Assembly (NCBI GenBank): GCA_045660825.1
Contig: JAZREN010000046.1
Span: forward strand, 1 to 64,000
Length of the DNA stretch: 64,000 nt
Origin: HGM04593 sp045660825
GTDB lineage: Bacteria > Bacteroidota > Bacteroidia > Bacteroidales > Bacteroidaceae
Direction of reading: 5' to 3'
Shown: piece by piece, positions 7,959 to 16,329 of the stretch
Layout: each line of letters starts with the position of its first letter
Position numbering within the stretch: position 1 is the first letter of the stretch
The notes under the pieces: generated by a model
The model's database searches: none
The model's input: only the letters and a program-made list of their open reading frames with translations
Told to the model about the DNA's origin: nothing
Position numbers and translations under genes: made by a program

Positions 7959-9656
7959 ATGGCAACAGTTGATGACAAGAAAATCATCTTTTCGATGGTG
8001 GGCTTGAGCAAGACAATCAAGCAGACAAACAAACAGGTGTTGAAGAATATTTACCTGTCGTTCTGCTACGGTGCAAAGATTGGTATCGTGGGTATGATCG
8101 GTGCTGGTAAATCTACATTGATGAAGATTATCGCAGGCCTCGCCAATGACTATCAGGGCAATGTGGTTTGGTCTCCCGGTTATTCGGTGGGTTACTTGCC
8201 ACAGGAACCGCACTTGCAGGATGGCAAGACCGTGATGGATTGCGTAAAGGAGGGTGTACAGGCTACAGTAGATGCTCTTGCAGAGTATGAGGAGATAAAT
8301 ATGAAGTTCGGTTTGCCCGAGTACTATGAGGATGCCGACAAGATGAACGAGCTTTTTGCGCGCCAGGCCGAATTGCAGGATATCATCGATGCAACCGATG
8401 CGTGGAACCTTGAGAGCAAGTTGGAACGCGCCATGGCAGCACTCCGTTGCCCGGCTCCCGATGAACTCGTCGACCACCTCTCCGGTGGTGAGCGCCGCCG
8501 TGTGGCACTTTGCCGTCTGCTTCTTTCAAAGCCCGATGTGCTTTTGCTTGATGAGCCTACCAACCACCTCGATGCCGAGAGTATCGACTGGCTTGAGCAG
8601 CACTTGAACCAGTACGAGGGTACAGTAATTGCCGTTACCCACGACCGTTATTTCCTTGACGATGTTGCAGGCTGGATTCTTGAACTTGACCGTGGTGAGG
8701 GAATTCCCTGGCAGGGTAACTACTCATCTTGGCTCGACCAGAAGACAAAGCGTATGGAGCAGGAGGAGAAGAGCGCAAGCAAGCGCCGCAAGACTCTTGA
8801 GCGCGAGCTCGAGTGGGTGCGTATGTCGCCCAAGGCACGTCAGGCAAAGGGTAAGGCTCGTCTGAACTCATACGAGCGTATGCTTAACGAGGACCAGAAG
8901 GAGCGCGAGGAGAAACTCGAAATCTTTATCCCCAACGGTCCACGCTTGGGTAACAAGGTAATCAATGCCGAGAATATCGGCAAGTCATTCGGCAGCAAGC
9001 ACCTCTTCAGCAACCTCAACTTCATGTTGCCACCTAACGGCATTGTAGGTGTGATTGGTCCTAACGGTGCCGGTAAGACAACTCTTTTCCGCATGATTAT
9101 GGGTCTTGAGACTGCCGATGAGGGTACATTCGAGGTTGGTGAGACAGTGAAGATTGCATATGTCGACCAGAATCACAAGGATATCGTTGCCGATAAGAGT
9201 GTTTACGAAGTTATGAGCCAAGGTAACGAACTCATGCGCCTTGGTGGCAAGGAGATTAACGTGCGTGCATATCTTTCACGCTTCAACTTCTCCGGTGCCG
9301 ACCAGGAGAAGAAGTGTGGTGTACTTTCTGGTGGTGAGCGTAACCGCCTGCACCTTGCAATGGCGCTTAAAGAGGGTGGTAACGTGTTACTCCTCGATGA
9401 GCCTACCAATGATATCGACGTCAATACACTGCGTGCACTTGAGGAGGGCCTTGAGAACTTTGCGGGTTGTGCTGTTGTAATCAGCCACGACCGTTGGTTC
9501 CTCGATCGTATCTGTACACACATCATTGCTTTTGAGGGTGATGGCAATGTGTTCAGTTTCGAGGGTTCATACTCTGACTACGAGGAGAACAAGATGCGTC
9601 GTCTTGGAATTGAAGAGCCCAAGAAGGCACGTTATCGTAAACTTATGGAGGACTAA
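7959..9656 (+). CDS. ettA: Energy-dependent translational throttle protein EttA (ABC-F)
   Basis: A 565-residue ABC-F ATPase without membrane segments; it acts at the ribosomal E site to gate early elongation according to ATP level. Both cassettes are complete. The first has Walker A GMIGAGKST (45-53), LSGGERRRV and LLLDEPTNHLD. The second has GPNGAGKTT, LSGGERNRL and LLLDEPTNDID. The linker between them (KRMEQEEKSASKRRKTLERE...) is the helical P-site tRNA interaction motif. Length and the arm in the first cassette fit EttA rather than Uup. The gene is monocistronic by appearance, with a promoter at 7905-7912 and repeat-filled sequence downstream. Confidence 0.95.
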   Translation: MATVDDKKIIFSMVGLSKTIKQTNKQVLKNIYLSFCYGAKIGIVGMIGAGKSTLMKIIAGLANDYQGNVVWSPGYSVGYLPQEPHLQDGKTVMDCVKEGVQATVDALAEYEEINMKFGLPEYYEDADKMNELFARQAELQDIIDATDAWNLESKLERAMAALRCPAPDELVDHLSGGERRRVALCRLLLSKPDVLLLDEPTNHLDAESIDWLEQHLNQYEGTVIAVTHDRYFLDDVAGWILELDRGEGIPWQGNYSSWLDQKTKRMEQEEKSASKRRKTLERELEWVRMSPKARQAKGKARLNSYERMLNEDQKEREEKLEIFIPNGPRLGNKVINAENIGKSFGSKHLFSNLNFMLPPNGIVGVIGPNGAGKTTLFRMIMGLETADEGTFEVGETVKIAYVDQNHKDIVADKSVYEVMSQGNELMRLGGKEINVRAYLSRFNFSGADQEKKCGVLSGGERNRLHLAMALKEGGNVLLLDEPTNDIDVNTLRALEEGLENFAGCAVVISHDRWFLDRICTHIIAFEGDGNVFSFEGSYSDYEENKMRRLGIEEPKKARYRKLMED

Positions 9657-9700
9657 GTCGATGTGTTCAAAAGCGTTATTACTGCGTTACGCAGTATTGT

Positions 9701-9759
9701 AAAATATCCTCATTTAGGTTTACTAAACTCCGGTATTTTTCAACACTGCAAGCCTTGTA
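9701..9759 (-). repeat. Family D palindromic element, copy 1
   Basis: The arms are AAAATATCC (9701-9709) / GGTATTTT (9732-9739), with one bulge. The core on the + strand is TCATTTAGGTTTACTAAACTC, which contains the hairpin GTTTA-C-TAAAC. GCAAGCCTTGT follows at 9749-9759. Core and trailing motif recur at 9826-9886 with unrelated arms. Confidence 0.6.
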
Positions 9760-9825
9760 CTAACGGCTTTGAACTACATCTTGAATTGTTTGTATTAAAA
9801 GCTCACTGGCTGTGTTTTGCTTATT

Positions 9826-9886
9826 GTGGCGGCAGGTCATTTAGGGTTTACTAAACTCCCTACCACCACAATTGCGCAAGCCTTGT
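9826..9886 (-). repeat. Family D palindromic element, copy 2
   Basis: The arms are TGTGGCGGCAGG (about 9826-9836) / CCTACCACCACA (9859-9870). The two mismatches are C/A on the + strand and become G-U wobbles if the minus strand is transcribed, hence the strand call. The core again contains GTTTA-C-TAAAC, and GCAAGCCTTGT follows at 9876-9886. Confidence 0.6.
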
Positions 9887-9953
9887 CATTGAACCTTTTA
9901 TACAACAAAGGGGCGTTTTTAGAGTGCGTTTTAACAAACATCTTTGTAAACAT

Positions 9954-9961
9954 TATATTTG
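9954..9961 (+). promoter_or_regulatory. -7 box for the aminotransferase/GH20 transcript
   Basis: TATATTTG matches TAnnTTTG exactly. Transcription would start near 9968, giving a leader of about 165 bases to the aminotransferase unless the small ORF at 9973 is translated. Confidence 0.5.
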
Positions 9962-9972
9962 ACTTTGCAGCT

Positions 9973-10188
9973 ATGATACCGATATTGCTATATATCCTTT
10001 ACAAGAAAAAAGGTAAGGACATATCCCGTGCTGCGAAGAAAATGCTCGGCAAGGCCAAGGCGAAGAGAATGTTGAAGAGGGCTGAAAGGATGTCGAGAGT
10101 CGAAAACAAAACAAGGAGAAGACCTTTGAAAAATGTGTATAGTAAATTCAGAAATCGTAGACGCTATCGTAAAGGAACTCGAGATTGA
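9973..10188 (+). CDS. Possible small basic membrane-associated protein
   Basis: A 71-codon reading frame beginning about five bases after the predicted transcription start. The N terminus is hydrophobic (MIPILLYILY) and the rest is extremely basic, with Lys/Arg clusters such as KRMLKRAERM and KFRNRRRYRKG. It overlaps the start of the aminotransferase gene by 56 bases in another frame. It could be a real small protein, a translated leader that controls the downstream gene, or chance. I do not recognise a family. Basic ORFs of this kind can arise by chance, so confidence is low. Confidence 0.3.
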   Translation: MIPILLYILYKKKGKDISRAAKKMLGKAKAKRMLKRAERMSRVENKTRRRPLKNVYSKFRNRRRYRKGTRD

Positions 10189-11434
10189 AGATATCCGTTC
10201 TGCGTCAATCCGTCAAATAGGGGCAGTAGTGCGTGCTGTAGAGGCGCGTACCGGCACTGAATTTATCCATTTTGAGATGGGTGTTCCGGGCCTTCCTCCT
10301 GCAGAAGTTGGCGTGCGTGCCGAGTGTGAAGCTCTGCAACGTGGGGTAGCATCGGTATATCCTATAATAGATGGAATACCGGAGTTGAAGAACGAAGCTT
10401 CCCGTTTTGTCAAGGCATTTATAGACACCGATATAAATCCAAGTGGTTGCATTCCTGCTGTAGGCTCAATGCAGGCTTCGTTCGCCTCGTTGATGCTTGC
10501 TTCGCAGCTTGACCTCAAGCGTGATACAGTGCTCTATATTGACCCGGGATTTCCCGTGCAGAAGATGCAGGCGCAGGTGATTGGCGTGAAGATCGCATCG
10601 TTTGACATTGCGGAATATCGTGGCGAAAGACTTGAGGAGAAACTCGAAAGCTATTTTGCGCAGGGTAATATCTGTGCGGTGCTTTACTCTTCGCCCAACA
10701 ACCCCACGTGGATGTGTCTTAAGGACGAGGAACTTGAGATAATTGGCCGTCTTGCAGCAAAACACGATGTGGTGGTGATTGAAGACCTGGCCTATATGAC
10801 GATGGATTTCCGTCGCGACATGAGCCGTCCGTTTGAACCACCATTCCAACCGAGTGTGTCAAAATACACCGACAATTACGTTCTGCTCATCAGTGCATCC
10901 AAGATATTCAGCTATGCGGGGCAGAGGATTGCTGTTGCGTGTATTTCCGATGCATTGTACAACCGTGCTTATGACACACTCAAGCGGCGTTATGGTATTG
11001 CGCGTTTCGGTGCGGCATTCGCGTATGTTTTTCTATACTCATTCTCGTCGGGAGTGTCGCACTCGGCGCAATGTGCCTTGGCTGCGATGTTCAAGGCTGC
11101 ATGCGACGGTGAGTATGACTTTGTGGGTGATATAAAAGAGTATGCCGAGCGCACGGCGCGCATAAAGGATATACTGCTACGCAATGGATTCAATATTGTC
11201 TATGACAAGGATGTCGACGAGCCTGTGAGCGACGGTTTCTTCTTCACTATCGGTTACAAGGATATGGATGGCGGTGAGCTGTTGAAGGAACTGCTCTATT
11301 ATGGTGTCAGCGGCATTGACCTTGCCACAACAGGTGGCACGCGTAAGGGTATCAGGGCTTGTTCGTCAAACATAAAGCCACACCATTATGCAATGCTTGA
11401 AGAGAGATTGCGTTTGTTTAATGAGAATCACTAA
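10133..11434 (+). CDS. PLP-dependent class I/II aminotransferase
   Basis: A 433-residue fold-type I aminotransferase. The visible PLP-site residues are SSPNNPTW (the Asn that contacts the PLP ring oxygen), EDLAYM (Asp to the pyridine nitrogen), SASKIFSYAGQR (the Schiff-base Lys) and the C-terminal Arg in GIRACSSN (substrate carboxylate). The substrate cannot be told from sequence. The GH20 gene begins 18 bases after the stop, so the two are probably co-transcribed. Start at ATG 10133; no Shine-Dalgarno, as usual for the phylum. Confidence 0.88.
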   Translation: MCIVNSEIVDAIVKELEIEDIRSASIRQIGAVVRAVEARTGTEFIHFEMGVPGLPPAEVGVRAECEALQRGVASVYPIIDGIPELKNEASRFVKAFIDTDINPSGCIPAVGSMQASFASLMLASQLDLKRDTVLYIDPGFPVQKMQAQVIGVKIASFDIAEYRGERLEEKLESYFAQGNICAVLYSSPNNPTWMCLKDEELEIIGRLAAKHDVVVIEDLAYMTMDFRRDMSRPFEPPFQPSVSKYTDNYVLLISASKIFSYAGQRIAVACISDALYNRAYDTLKRRYGIARFGAAFAYVFLYSFSSGVSHSAQCALAAMFKAACDGEYDFVGDIKEYAERTARIKDILLRNGFNIVYDKDVDEPVSDGFFFTIGYKDMDGGELLKELLYYGVSGIDLATTGGTRKGIRACSSNIKPHHYAMLEERLRLFNENH

Positions 11435-11452
11435 CTTATAATCTGTTATAAT

Positions 11453-13129
11453 ATGAAAAGAATAGTGTTTGCACTGCTGTTGCTTCTGTGCGTTTCACTG
11501 CAGGCTCAAGAGATTTCAATCATACCGAAACCTGCTGAAATGCAGATAGAAGAGGGTGAGTTTTCTTTCAATGGGAAGGTCGTACTGTGTTATCCCAAAA
11601 TAAAGGATGGCGGCATTGATGCTGTCGTGGACAATTTTGTCAGGGAGATAAAGAAAACAACCGGTGTAAAGCTTGTCAAAGATAGGCTGAAGGATGGTCT
11701 GTTCCTTGGTTTACATGTGGAAGAATCCGCAAAGAAGGGAGATGCGCACATTGTGTTGTATGTCGATGAATATATGCTCAAAGAGGCTTATAGACTATCT
11801 GTTACCCCGAAAAGAATAAACATCGCAGCATCAACACCAGCAGGCTTCTTCTATGCGTTCCAGACACTAAAGCAGCTTATGCCGCGCAATGTCATGGCCG
11901 GCGTGCCCGATGCGGGCGTGAAAGAGTGGAGCGTTCCGTGTGTATTTATAGAGGATAAGCCACGTTTTTCATGGCGCGGATTCATGCTCGACGAAGGTCG
12001 TCATTTCTATGGCAAGGAGGAAATTAAGAAAATCATAGATGTGATGGCGGCATACAAGATGAATCGCTTTCACTGGCATTTGACCGAGGACCAGGGCTGG
12101 CGCATTGAGATAAAGAAATATCCCAAGCTTACCGAGGTGGGTGCATGGCGCGACAGCAAGGTGTGCGCATGGGGCGATGTGAAGCCCGATGGCATACGCT
12201 ATGGCGGTTACTACACTCATGAGGATATCAAGGAGGTGGTAGAGTATGCAAAGGAGCGTTTTGTGGAGATTATCCCCGAAGTTGATATTCCCGGACATTC
12301 ACAGGCTGCAGTGGCATCATACCCCGAATTCCTTGCCTGTGACCCCGAAAACAAGCACGATGTGTGGTTGTGGCAGGGTGTGTCGAGCGATGTTATAAAC
12401 GTTGCAAACCCTCTTGCGGTGCAGTTCGCAAAGGATGTCATTGATGAACTCACAGAGCTCTTTCCATTCGGCTATATACACCTTGGCGGCGATGAGTGTC
12501 CCACATACAAATGGGAGCACAACAGTGATTGCCAGGCGTTGCTGAAAGAGATTGGTTCGGAGAACTACCGCGACCTGCAGATACATTTCTACAAGCAGTT
12601 GCTCGACCACGTAGCGCAAAAACCGGCTGACAAGCAGCGCAAGCTTGTCTTCTGGAACGAGGTCCTGCATGGCAATACAGCCTCGTTGGGAACCGATATA
12701 ACCATTATGGCGTGGATTGGTGCCGATCGCGCTGCAAAGGAGGCTGCAACGCGTGGAATGACAACAATCCTTTCGCCACAGATTCCTTACTACATCAACC
12801 GCCGTCAGTCGAAGCTTGAGACCGAACCAAAGTCGCAGGGATATGGTGATGAGACCGTTGAGCGTGTATACAACTACAAGCCAATGAATGATGTTGCCGA
12901 GGAGTTGCAGTCAAAATACCTTGGTGTACAGGCCAATTTCTGGACTGAGTGGGTTGTTGAACCATCTGTTGTGCAGTACCTGATGTTGCCACGTTTGGCA
13001 GCCGTGGCCGAGGCCGGTTGGACACCTGCCGAACAGCGCAATTACGACGATTTCCTCAATCGTCTGCAGGGCGAAGCCAAATATTATCAGTTGAAAGGCG
13101 TCGATTACGGAAAACACGTTTTCAAGTAA
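11453..13129 (+). CDS. Beta-N-acetylhexosaminidase (GH20), exported
   Basis: A 558-residue enzyme with signal peptide MKRIVFALLLLLCVSLQAQ. Residues about 20-150 form the GH20b accessory domain (ISIIPKPAEMQ...). The catalytic barrel starts at FSWRGFMLDEGRHF. The catalytic pair Asp347-Glu348 lies in HLGGDE, which performs substrate-assisted hydrolysis of terminal GlcNAc/GalNAc. Other barrel landmarks are HWHLTEDQGWR and PEVDIPGHS. It likely works in the periplasm or at the surface on host or peptidoglycan glycans. It shares a likely transcript with the aminotransferase and ends in a strong terminator. Confidence 0.95.
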   Translation: MKRIVFALLLLLCVSLQAQEISIIPKPAEMQIEEGEFSFNGKVVLCYPKIKDGGIDAVVDNFVREIKKTTGVKLVKDRLKDGLFLGLHVEESAKKGDAHIVLYVDEYMLKEAYRLSVTPKRINIAASTPAGFFYAFQTLKQLMPRNVMAGVPDAGVKEWSVPCVFIEDKPRFSWRGFMLDEGRHFYGKEEIKKIIDVMAAYKMNRFHWHLTEDQGWRIEIKKYPKLTEVGAWRDSKVCAWGDVKPDGIRYGGYYTHEDIKEVVEYAKERFVEIIPEVDIPGHSQAAVASYPEFLACDPENKHDVWLWQGVSSDVINVANPLAVQFAKDVIDELTELFPFGYIHLGGDECPTYKWEHNSDCQALLKEIGSENYRDLQIHFYKQLLDHVAQKPADKQRKLVFWNEVLHGNTASLGTDITIMAWIGADRAAKEAATRGMTTILSPQIPYYINRRQSKLETEPKSQGYGDETVERVYNYKPMNDVAEELQSKYLGVQANFWTEWVVEPSVVQYLMLPRLAAVAEAGWTPAEQRNYDDFLNRLQGEAKYYQLKGVDYGKHVFK

Positions 13130-13150
13130 TTTGCTAACAGATATTGTTTT

Positions 13151-13190
13151 ACGCGACAGTGTTGATTTGTTCAACGCTGTCGCGTTTTTT
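13151..13190 (+). terminator. Intrinsic terminator after the GH20 gene
   Basis: ACGCGACAG-t-GTTGA (13151-13165) pairs with TCAAC-g-CTGTCGCGT (13171-13185), followed by TTTTTT. Confidence 0.9.
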
Positions 13191-13360
13191 AGGCTAAGTA
13201 GAAATTTACTGTGGACTCGCTTTTGTTTACTATTGTATTCTAAGGCAGTCATCAACCTTGATTGTTCACTTATATTTTCTTCAAGTCTTTCTATCATGTC
13301 CTTTGGTCGCCCCAAAGGACCAAAGGGCCCGGCACCCTAAAGCCCAGTCGGTCTCTAGTT

Positions 13361-13439
13361 GACAATACCGCCTTTTTCGCATCCCGTGCGGTGCAAACTA
13401 CGTCTGCACTACGCACGACTAACTGCTGGCGGTATTGTC
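13361..13439 (+). repeat. Family B palindrome, copy 1
   Basis: The outer stem GACAATACCGCC / GGCGGTATTGTC is perfect over 12 bp. Two inner stems, GTGCG/CGCAC and GTGCA/TGCAC, are separated by a TA bulge. The conserved unpaired parts are CATCCC, AACTACG and GACTAACTGCT. Other copies are at 13977, 31380 and 31483. Confidence 0.85.
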
Positions 13440-13562
13440 GATTAGCAAGCAAATTCAGGAGTTGCAAGCAACATCCTTCAGTCAAAGAGGGTGCTAAAGC
13501 ACACTCCTTTGGGGAGCTAAAGCTCCCGTCGTCGCAAACATTGCTCACCCGCAATGGTCTCA

Positions 13563-13686
13563 CTTGAACCTTTCTGTTGATTTTTGGGTGATGCGGATCT
13601 TCCTCAGTTAGTCACTCGCCAAGGCGAGCACCTAACTAACGGGCGAACATACCTCTCACTTTATCCAAAAATCAACAGGCTTCAAG
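13563..13686. repeat. Large palindromic element C (single copy seen)
   Basis: The outer stem CTGTTGATTTTTGG (13574-13587) / CCAAAAATCAACAG (13665-13678) is perfect over 14 bp. It is extended outward by CTTGAA/TTCAAG (13563-13568 / 13681-13686). Inside are CTCGCC-AA-GGCGAG and a flanking GTTAG/CTAAC pairing. It resembles families A and B in plan but has its own core. Confidence 0.65.
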
Positions 13687-13787
13687 CTGTGTCCTTTAAC
13701 GGAGCCGGTGTTTATTTGATATTACCATTGTATGCGTGAAGTTCGCGGAGTATCCCATTGCAAAGGTAATTCCCCGCCAACGGCGGA

Positions 13788-13856
13788 AAGTTACGCGTAA
13801 GTGAGCAAAATCCAAACTATAATAGTTTGAGATTTTGCAGCGAGCGCAAGTAACTT
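13788..13856 (+). repeat. Family A palindrome, copy 2
   Basis: Outer stem AAGTTAC (13788-13794) / GTAACTT (13850-13856). Inner stem GCAAAATC / GATTTTGC (13805-13812 / 13831-13838), with AAACT/AGTTT inside. The conserved unpaired motifs are GCGTAAGTGA and AGCGAGCGCAA. Confidence 0.75.
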
Positions 13857-13870
13857 ATTAAACGGCACCG

Positions 13871-13938
13871 TTGAAAATTGCGAGTAAGCGAGTGTGTGAA
13901 AACTTGTTTGCACACAAAGCGAGCGGAAGCAATTTCAA
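13871..13938 (+). repeat. Family A palindrome, copy 3
   Basis: Outer stem TTGAAAATTGC (13871-13881) / GCAATTTCAA (13929-13938), with one bulge. Inner stem GTGTG/CACAC. The conserved motifs are GAGTAAGCGAG and AAGCGAGCGGAA. Confidence 0.75.
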
Positions 13939-13976
13939 CCAAGTTAAAAATCCAATGTTTGAATAATACTGTTTTT

Positions 13977-14054
13977 GACAACACTCGCTTTTAGCGACCC
14001 AAACGGTACGAGCTATGCGCGTACTACGTTTGACCATTCGCTGCTCGTGTTGTC
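13977..14054 (+). repeat. Family B palindrome, copy 2
   Basis: Outer stem GACAACAC / GTGTTGTC (8 bp). Inner stems AAACG/CGTTT and GTACG/CGTAC with the conserved TA bulge. Both inner stems differ from copy 1 yet remain fully paired. Confidence 0.8.
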
Positions 14055-14424
14055 GAAGGCTAAAGCCTTTCCCGTGTGCCGAAGTTTTTCGTACTTTTTT
14101 CCAAAAAGTACAAGATAGAACGAAAACAATAAGAATATAAGACAACTGATTAAGGGTAAAAACTACAGCAACTAAAATTCAAGATTTACCCACACTTTTT
14201 TGCTACTGAACCGTTTTTTATTTATCACTCAAACCACTAGAATACAAATGAGTGACTTTGCTTGGTTATATCGATTTATATCCTTTTGTGGTATTTATTC
14301 TTTGTTGAAAGATATTTACATATATCGTTCAGGATAATAGCTCGGAAAAACGGCGTTGCTTACGGTGTTGGCTGTCATGTAAAATTTATGCGCGCATAGT
14401 TATTATATATATAGCGATTTTTTG

Positions 14425-14432
14425 TATCTTTG
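14425..14432 (+). promoter_or_regulatory. lepA promoter -7 box
   Basis: TATCTTTG matches TAnnTTTG and lies 53 bases before the lepA start. Confidence 0.6.
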
Positions 14433-14485
14433 CATCTAAATTTGCCGAAAAGGCTTTTATTCATCGAAAAAAACAATTGACATAT

Positions 14486-16267
14486 ATGGAGAAAATCAGA
14501 AATTTTTGCATTATTGCTCACATCGACCATGGCAAATCGACCTTGGCCGACCGTCTGCTTGAGACAACAAAGACCATAAACGTTACCGAGGGACAGATGC
14601 TCGACAATATGGACCTCGAAAAGGAGCGTGGTATTACCATCAAGAGCCACGCGATACAGATGGAGTATATGTACAAGGGCGAGAAATATATTCTCAACCT
14701 CATTGATACTCCGGGACACGTGGACTTCTCGTACGAGGTTTCACGTTCAATTGCTGCCTGTGAGGGTGCATTGCTTGTTGTGGATGCCACACAGGGTGTT
14801 CAGGCGCAGACAATTTCTAACCTCTACATGGCTGTTGACCACGGATTGGAGATTATCCCTGTGGTGAACAAGTGCGATATGATTAATGCAATGCCCGAGG
14901 AAGTGAAGGATGAAATCATCGATCTCATCGGTTGTGATAGGGAAGACATCATTGAGGCTTCGGGCAAGACCGGCCTTGGTGTCGAGGATATCCTTGCCGC
15001 AGTCGTAGAGCGCATTCCTGCACCTGTGGGCGACGAGGAGGCTCCATTGCAGGCTCTTATTTTTGACTCTGTATTCAACTCGTTCCGCGGTATCATCGCA
15101 TATTTCAAGATAACCAACGGTGTTCTGCGCAAGGGTGACAAGGTGAAGTTCTTCAATACCGGCAAGGAGTACGATGCCGACGAAATCGGCGTACTCAAGA
15201 TGGACCTTTGTCCACGTCAGGAGTTGCGTACGGGCGATGTGGGTTACATCATCTCCGGTATCAAGACATCTCGTGAGGTTAAGGTGGGTGATACAATTAC
15301 ACACATTGCACGTCCATGTACTGCAGCTATTGCCGGTTTTGAGGAGGTGAAGCCTATGGTCTTTGCCGGTGTATACCCAATTGATGCCGAGGATTATGAG
15401 GATTTGCGTGCTTCGCTTGAGAAATTGCAGCTCAACGATGCATCGCTCACTTTTTCTCCCGAGTCGTCGGCAGCTCTTGGCTTCGGTTTCCGTTGCGGCT
15501 TCCTTGGTCTTTTGCACATGGAAATTGTTCAGGAGCGTCTTGACCGCGAGTTCGATATGAGTGTCATCACTACAGTGCCTAACGTATCGTACATGGTGTA
15601 CGACAAGCAGGGCGAGGTGAAGGAGGTACACAACCCTGGCGGAATGCCAGACCAGACACTTATTGACCACATTGAGGAACCATATATCAATGCAAGCATC
15701 ATTACACGTGCCGAGTACATCGGTCCAATCATGACACTCTGTCTTTCAAAGCGTGGCGAGTTGCTCAAGCAGGAGTTTATCACCGGTAATCGCGTGGATA
15801 TACGCTTCTTGTTGCCGCTTGGCGAAATAGTCATCGATTTCTATGACAAACTCAAGAGTATTTCAAAGGGTTATGCATCGTTCGACTATCACCCTGCAGG
15901 TTTCAGGACATCAAAGCTCATCAAGCTCGACATCCTGCTCAACGGTGAACCGGTAGATGCACTTTCAACACTTACACACGTTGACAACGCCTATGGCCTT
16001 GGCCGACAGATGTGTGAGAAATTGCGCGACCTCATCCCAAGACAACAGTTCGACATTGCCCTTCAGGCTGCCATTGGTACAAAGATTATTGCCCGCGAGA
16101 CAATCAAGCAGGTGCGTAAAGACGTTACCGCAAAGTGTTATGGTGGTGACGTCTCACGTAAGCGCAAGTTGCTTGAAAAGCAGAAGAAGGGTAAGAAACG
16201 TATGAAGCAGATTGGTAACGTCGAGGTTCCACAGAAAGCGTTCCTTGCAGTGCTCAAACTCGACTAA
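14486..16267 (+). CDS. lepA: Elongation factor 4 (LepA)
   Basis: A 593-residue translational GTPase. The start at ATG 14486 gives MEKIRNFCIIAHIDHGKST; a TTG three codons upstream is ignored. The G-domain motifs are AHIDHGKST (11-19), DTPGH and NKCD, followed by domain II, an EF-G-like domain III/V and the LepA-specific C-terminal domain ending KKGKKRMKQIGNVEVPQ.AFLAVL. It promotes ribosome back-translocation or late assembly in the cytosol. The ftsY gene follows after 62 bases. Highly conserved; no oddities seen. Confidence 0.97.
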   Translation: MEKIRNFCIIAHIDHGKSTLADRLLETTKTINVTEGQMLDNMDLEKERGITIKSHAIQMEYMYKGEKYILNLIDTPGHVDFSYEVSRSIAACEGALLVVDATQGVQAQTISNLYMAVDHGLEIIPVVNKCDMINAMPEEVKDEIIDLIGCDREDIIEASGKTGLGVEDILAAVVERIPAPVGDEEAPLQALIFDSVFNSFRGIIAYFKITNGVLRKGDKVKFFNTGKEYDADEIGVLKMDLCPRQELRTGDVGYIISGIKTSREVKVGDTITHIARPCTAAIAGFEEVKPMVFAGVYPIDAEDYEDLRASLEKLQLNDASLTFSPESSAALGFGFRCGFLGLLHMEIVQERLDREFDMSVITTVPNVSYMVYDKQGEVKEVHNPGGMPDQTLIDHIEEPYINASIITRAEYIGPIMTLCLSKRGELLKQEFITGNRVDIRFLLPLGEIVIDFYDKLKSISKGYASFDYHPAGFRTSKLIKLDILLNGEPVDALSTLTHVDNAYGLGRQMCEKLRDLIPRQQFDIALQAAIGTKIIARETIKQVRKDVTAKCYGGDVSRKRKLLEKQKKGKKRMKQIGNVEVPQKAFLAVLKLD

Positions 16268-16329
16268 TTGATGTATGGTAAACGGTTGCTGTGTGCAGCC
16301 ATTTGATTTGAAACGATATTTTAGAGAAT

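Larger units (their letters stand above)
9657..9972. other. Intergenic region with two diverged repeat copies
   Basis: This 316-base gap holds a hairpin at 9680-9696 (TACTGCG/CGCAGTA, possibly the ettA terminator) and two copies of the family D element (9701-9759 and 9826-9886). A -7 box follows at 9954-9961. I see no credible protein gene before 9973. Confidence 0.6.
13191..14485. other. Repeat island between the GH20 gene and lepA
   Basis: About 1.3 kb with no credible gene, packed with hairpins. They are GTCCTTTGG/CCAAAGGAC (13298-13320); family B copies at 13361-13439 and 13977-14054; short GCTAAAGC-loop hairpins at 13491-13502, 13512-13527 and 14056-14069; a large stem at 13563-13686; CCGCC/GGCGG near 13774-13786; family A copies at 13788-13856 and 13871-13938; and GTACTTTTT/AAAAAGTAC (14091-14111). 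The last 350 bases are A+T-rich and end in the lepA promoter. Confidence 0.75.

Noticed and set aside
13361..13439. Family B palindromes as integron attC sites
   Set aside because: The conserved CTAAC-like string is at the wrong place for the attC core, and there is no integrase or gene cassette.
14747..15670. Long open frame of 307 codons antisense to lepA
   Set aside because: It mirrors a strongly conserved gene; the product is His/Cys/Leu-rich without recognisable domains, as expected for a shadow frame.
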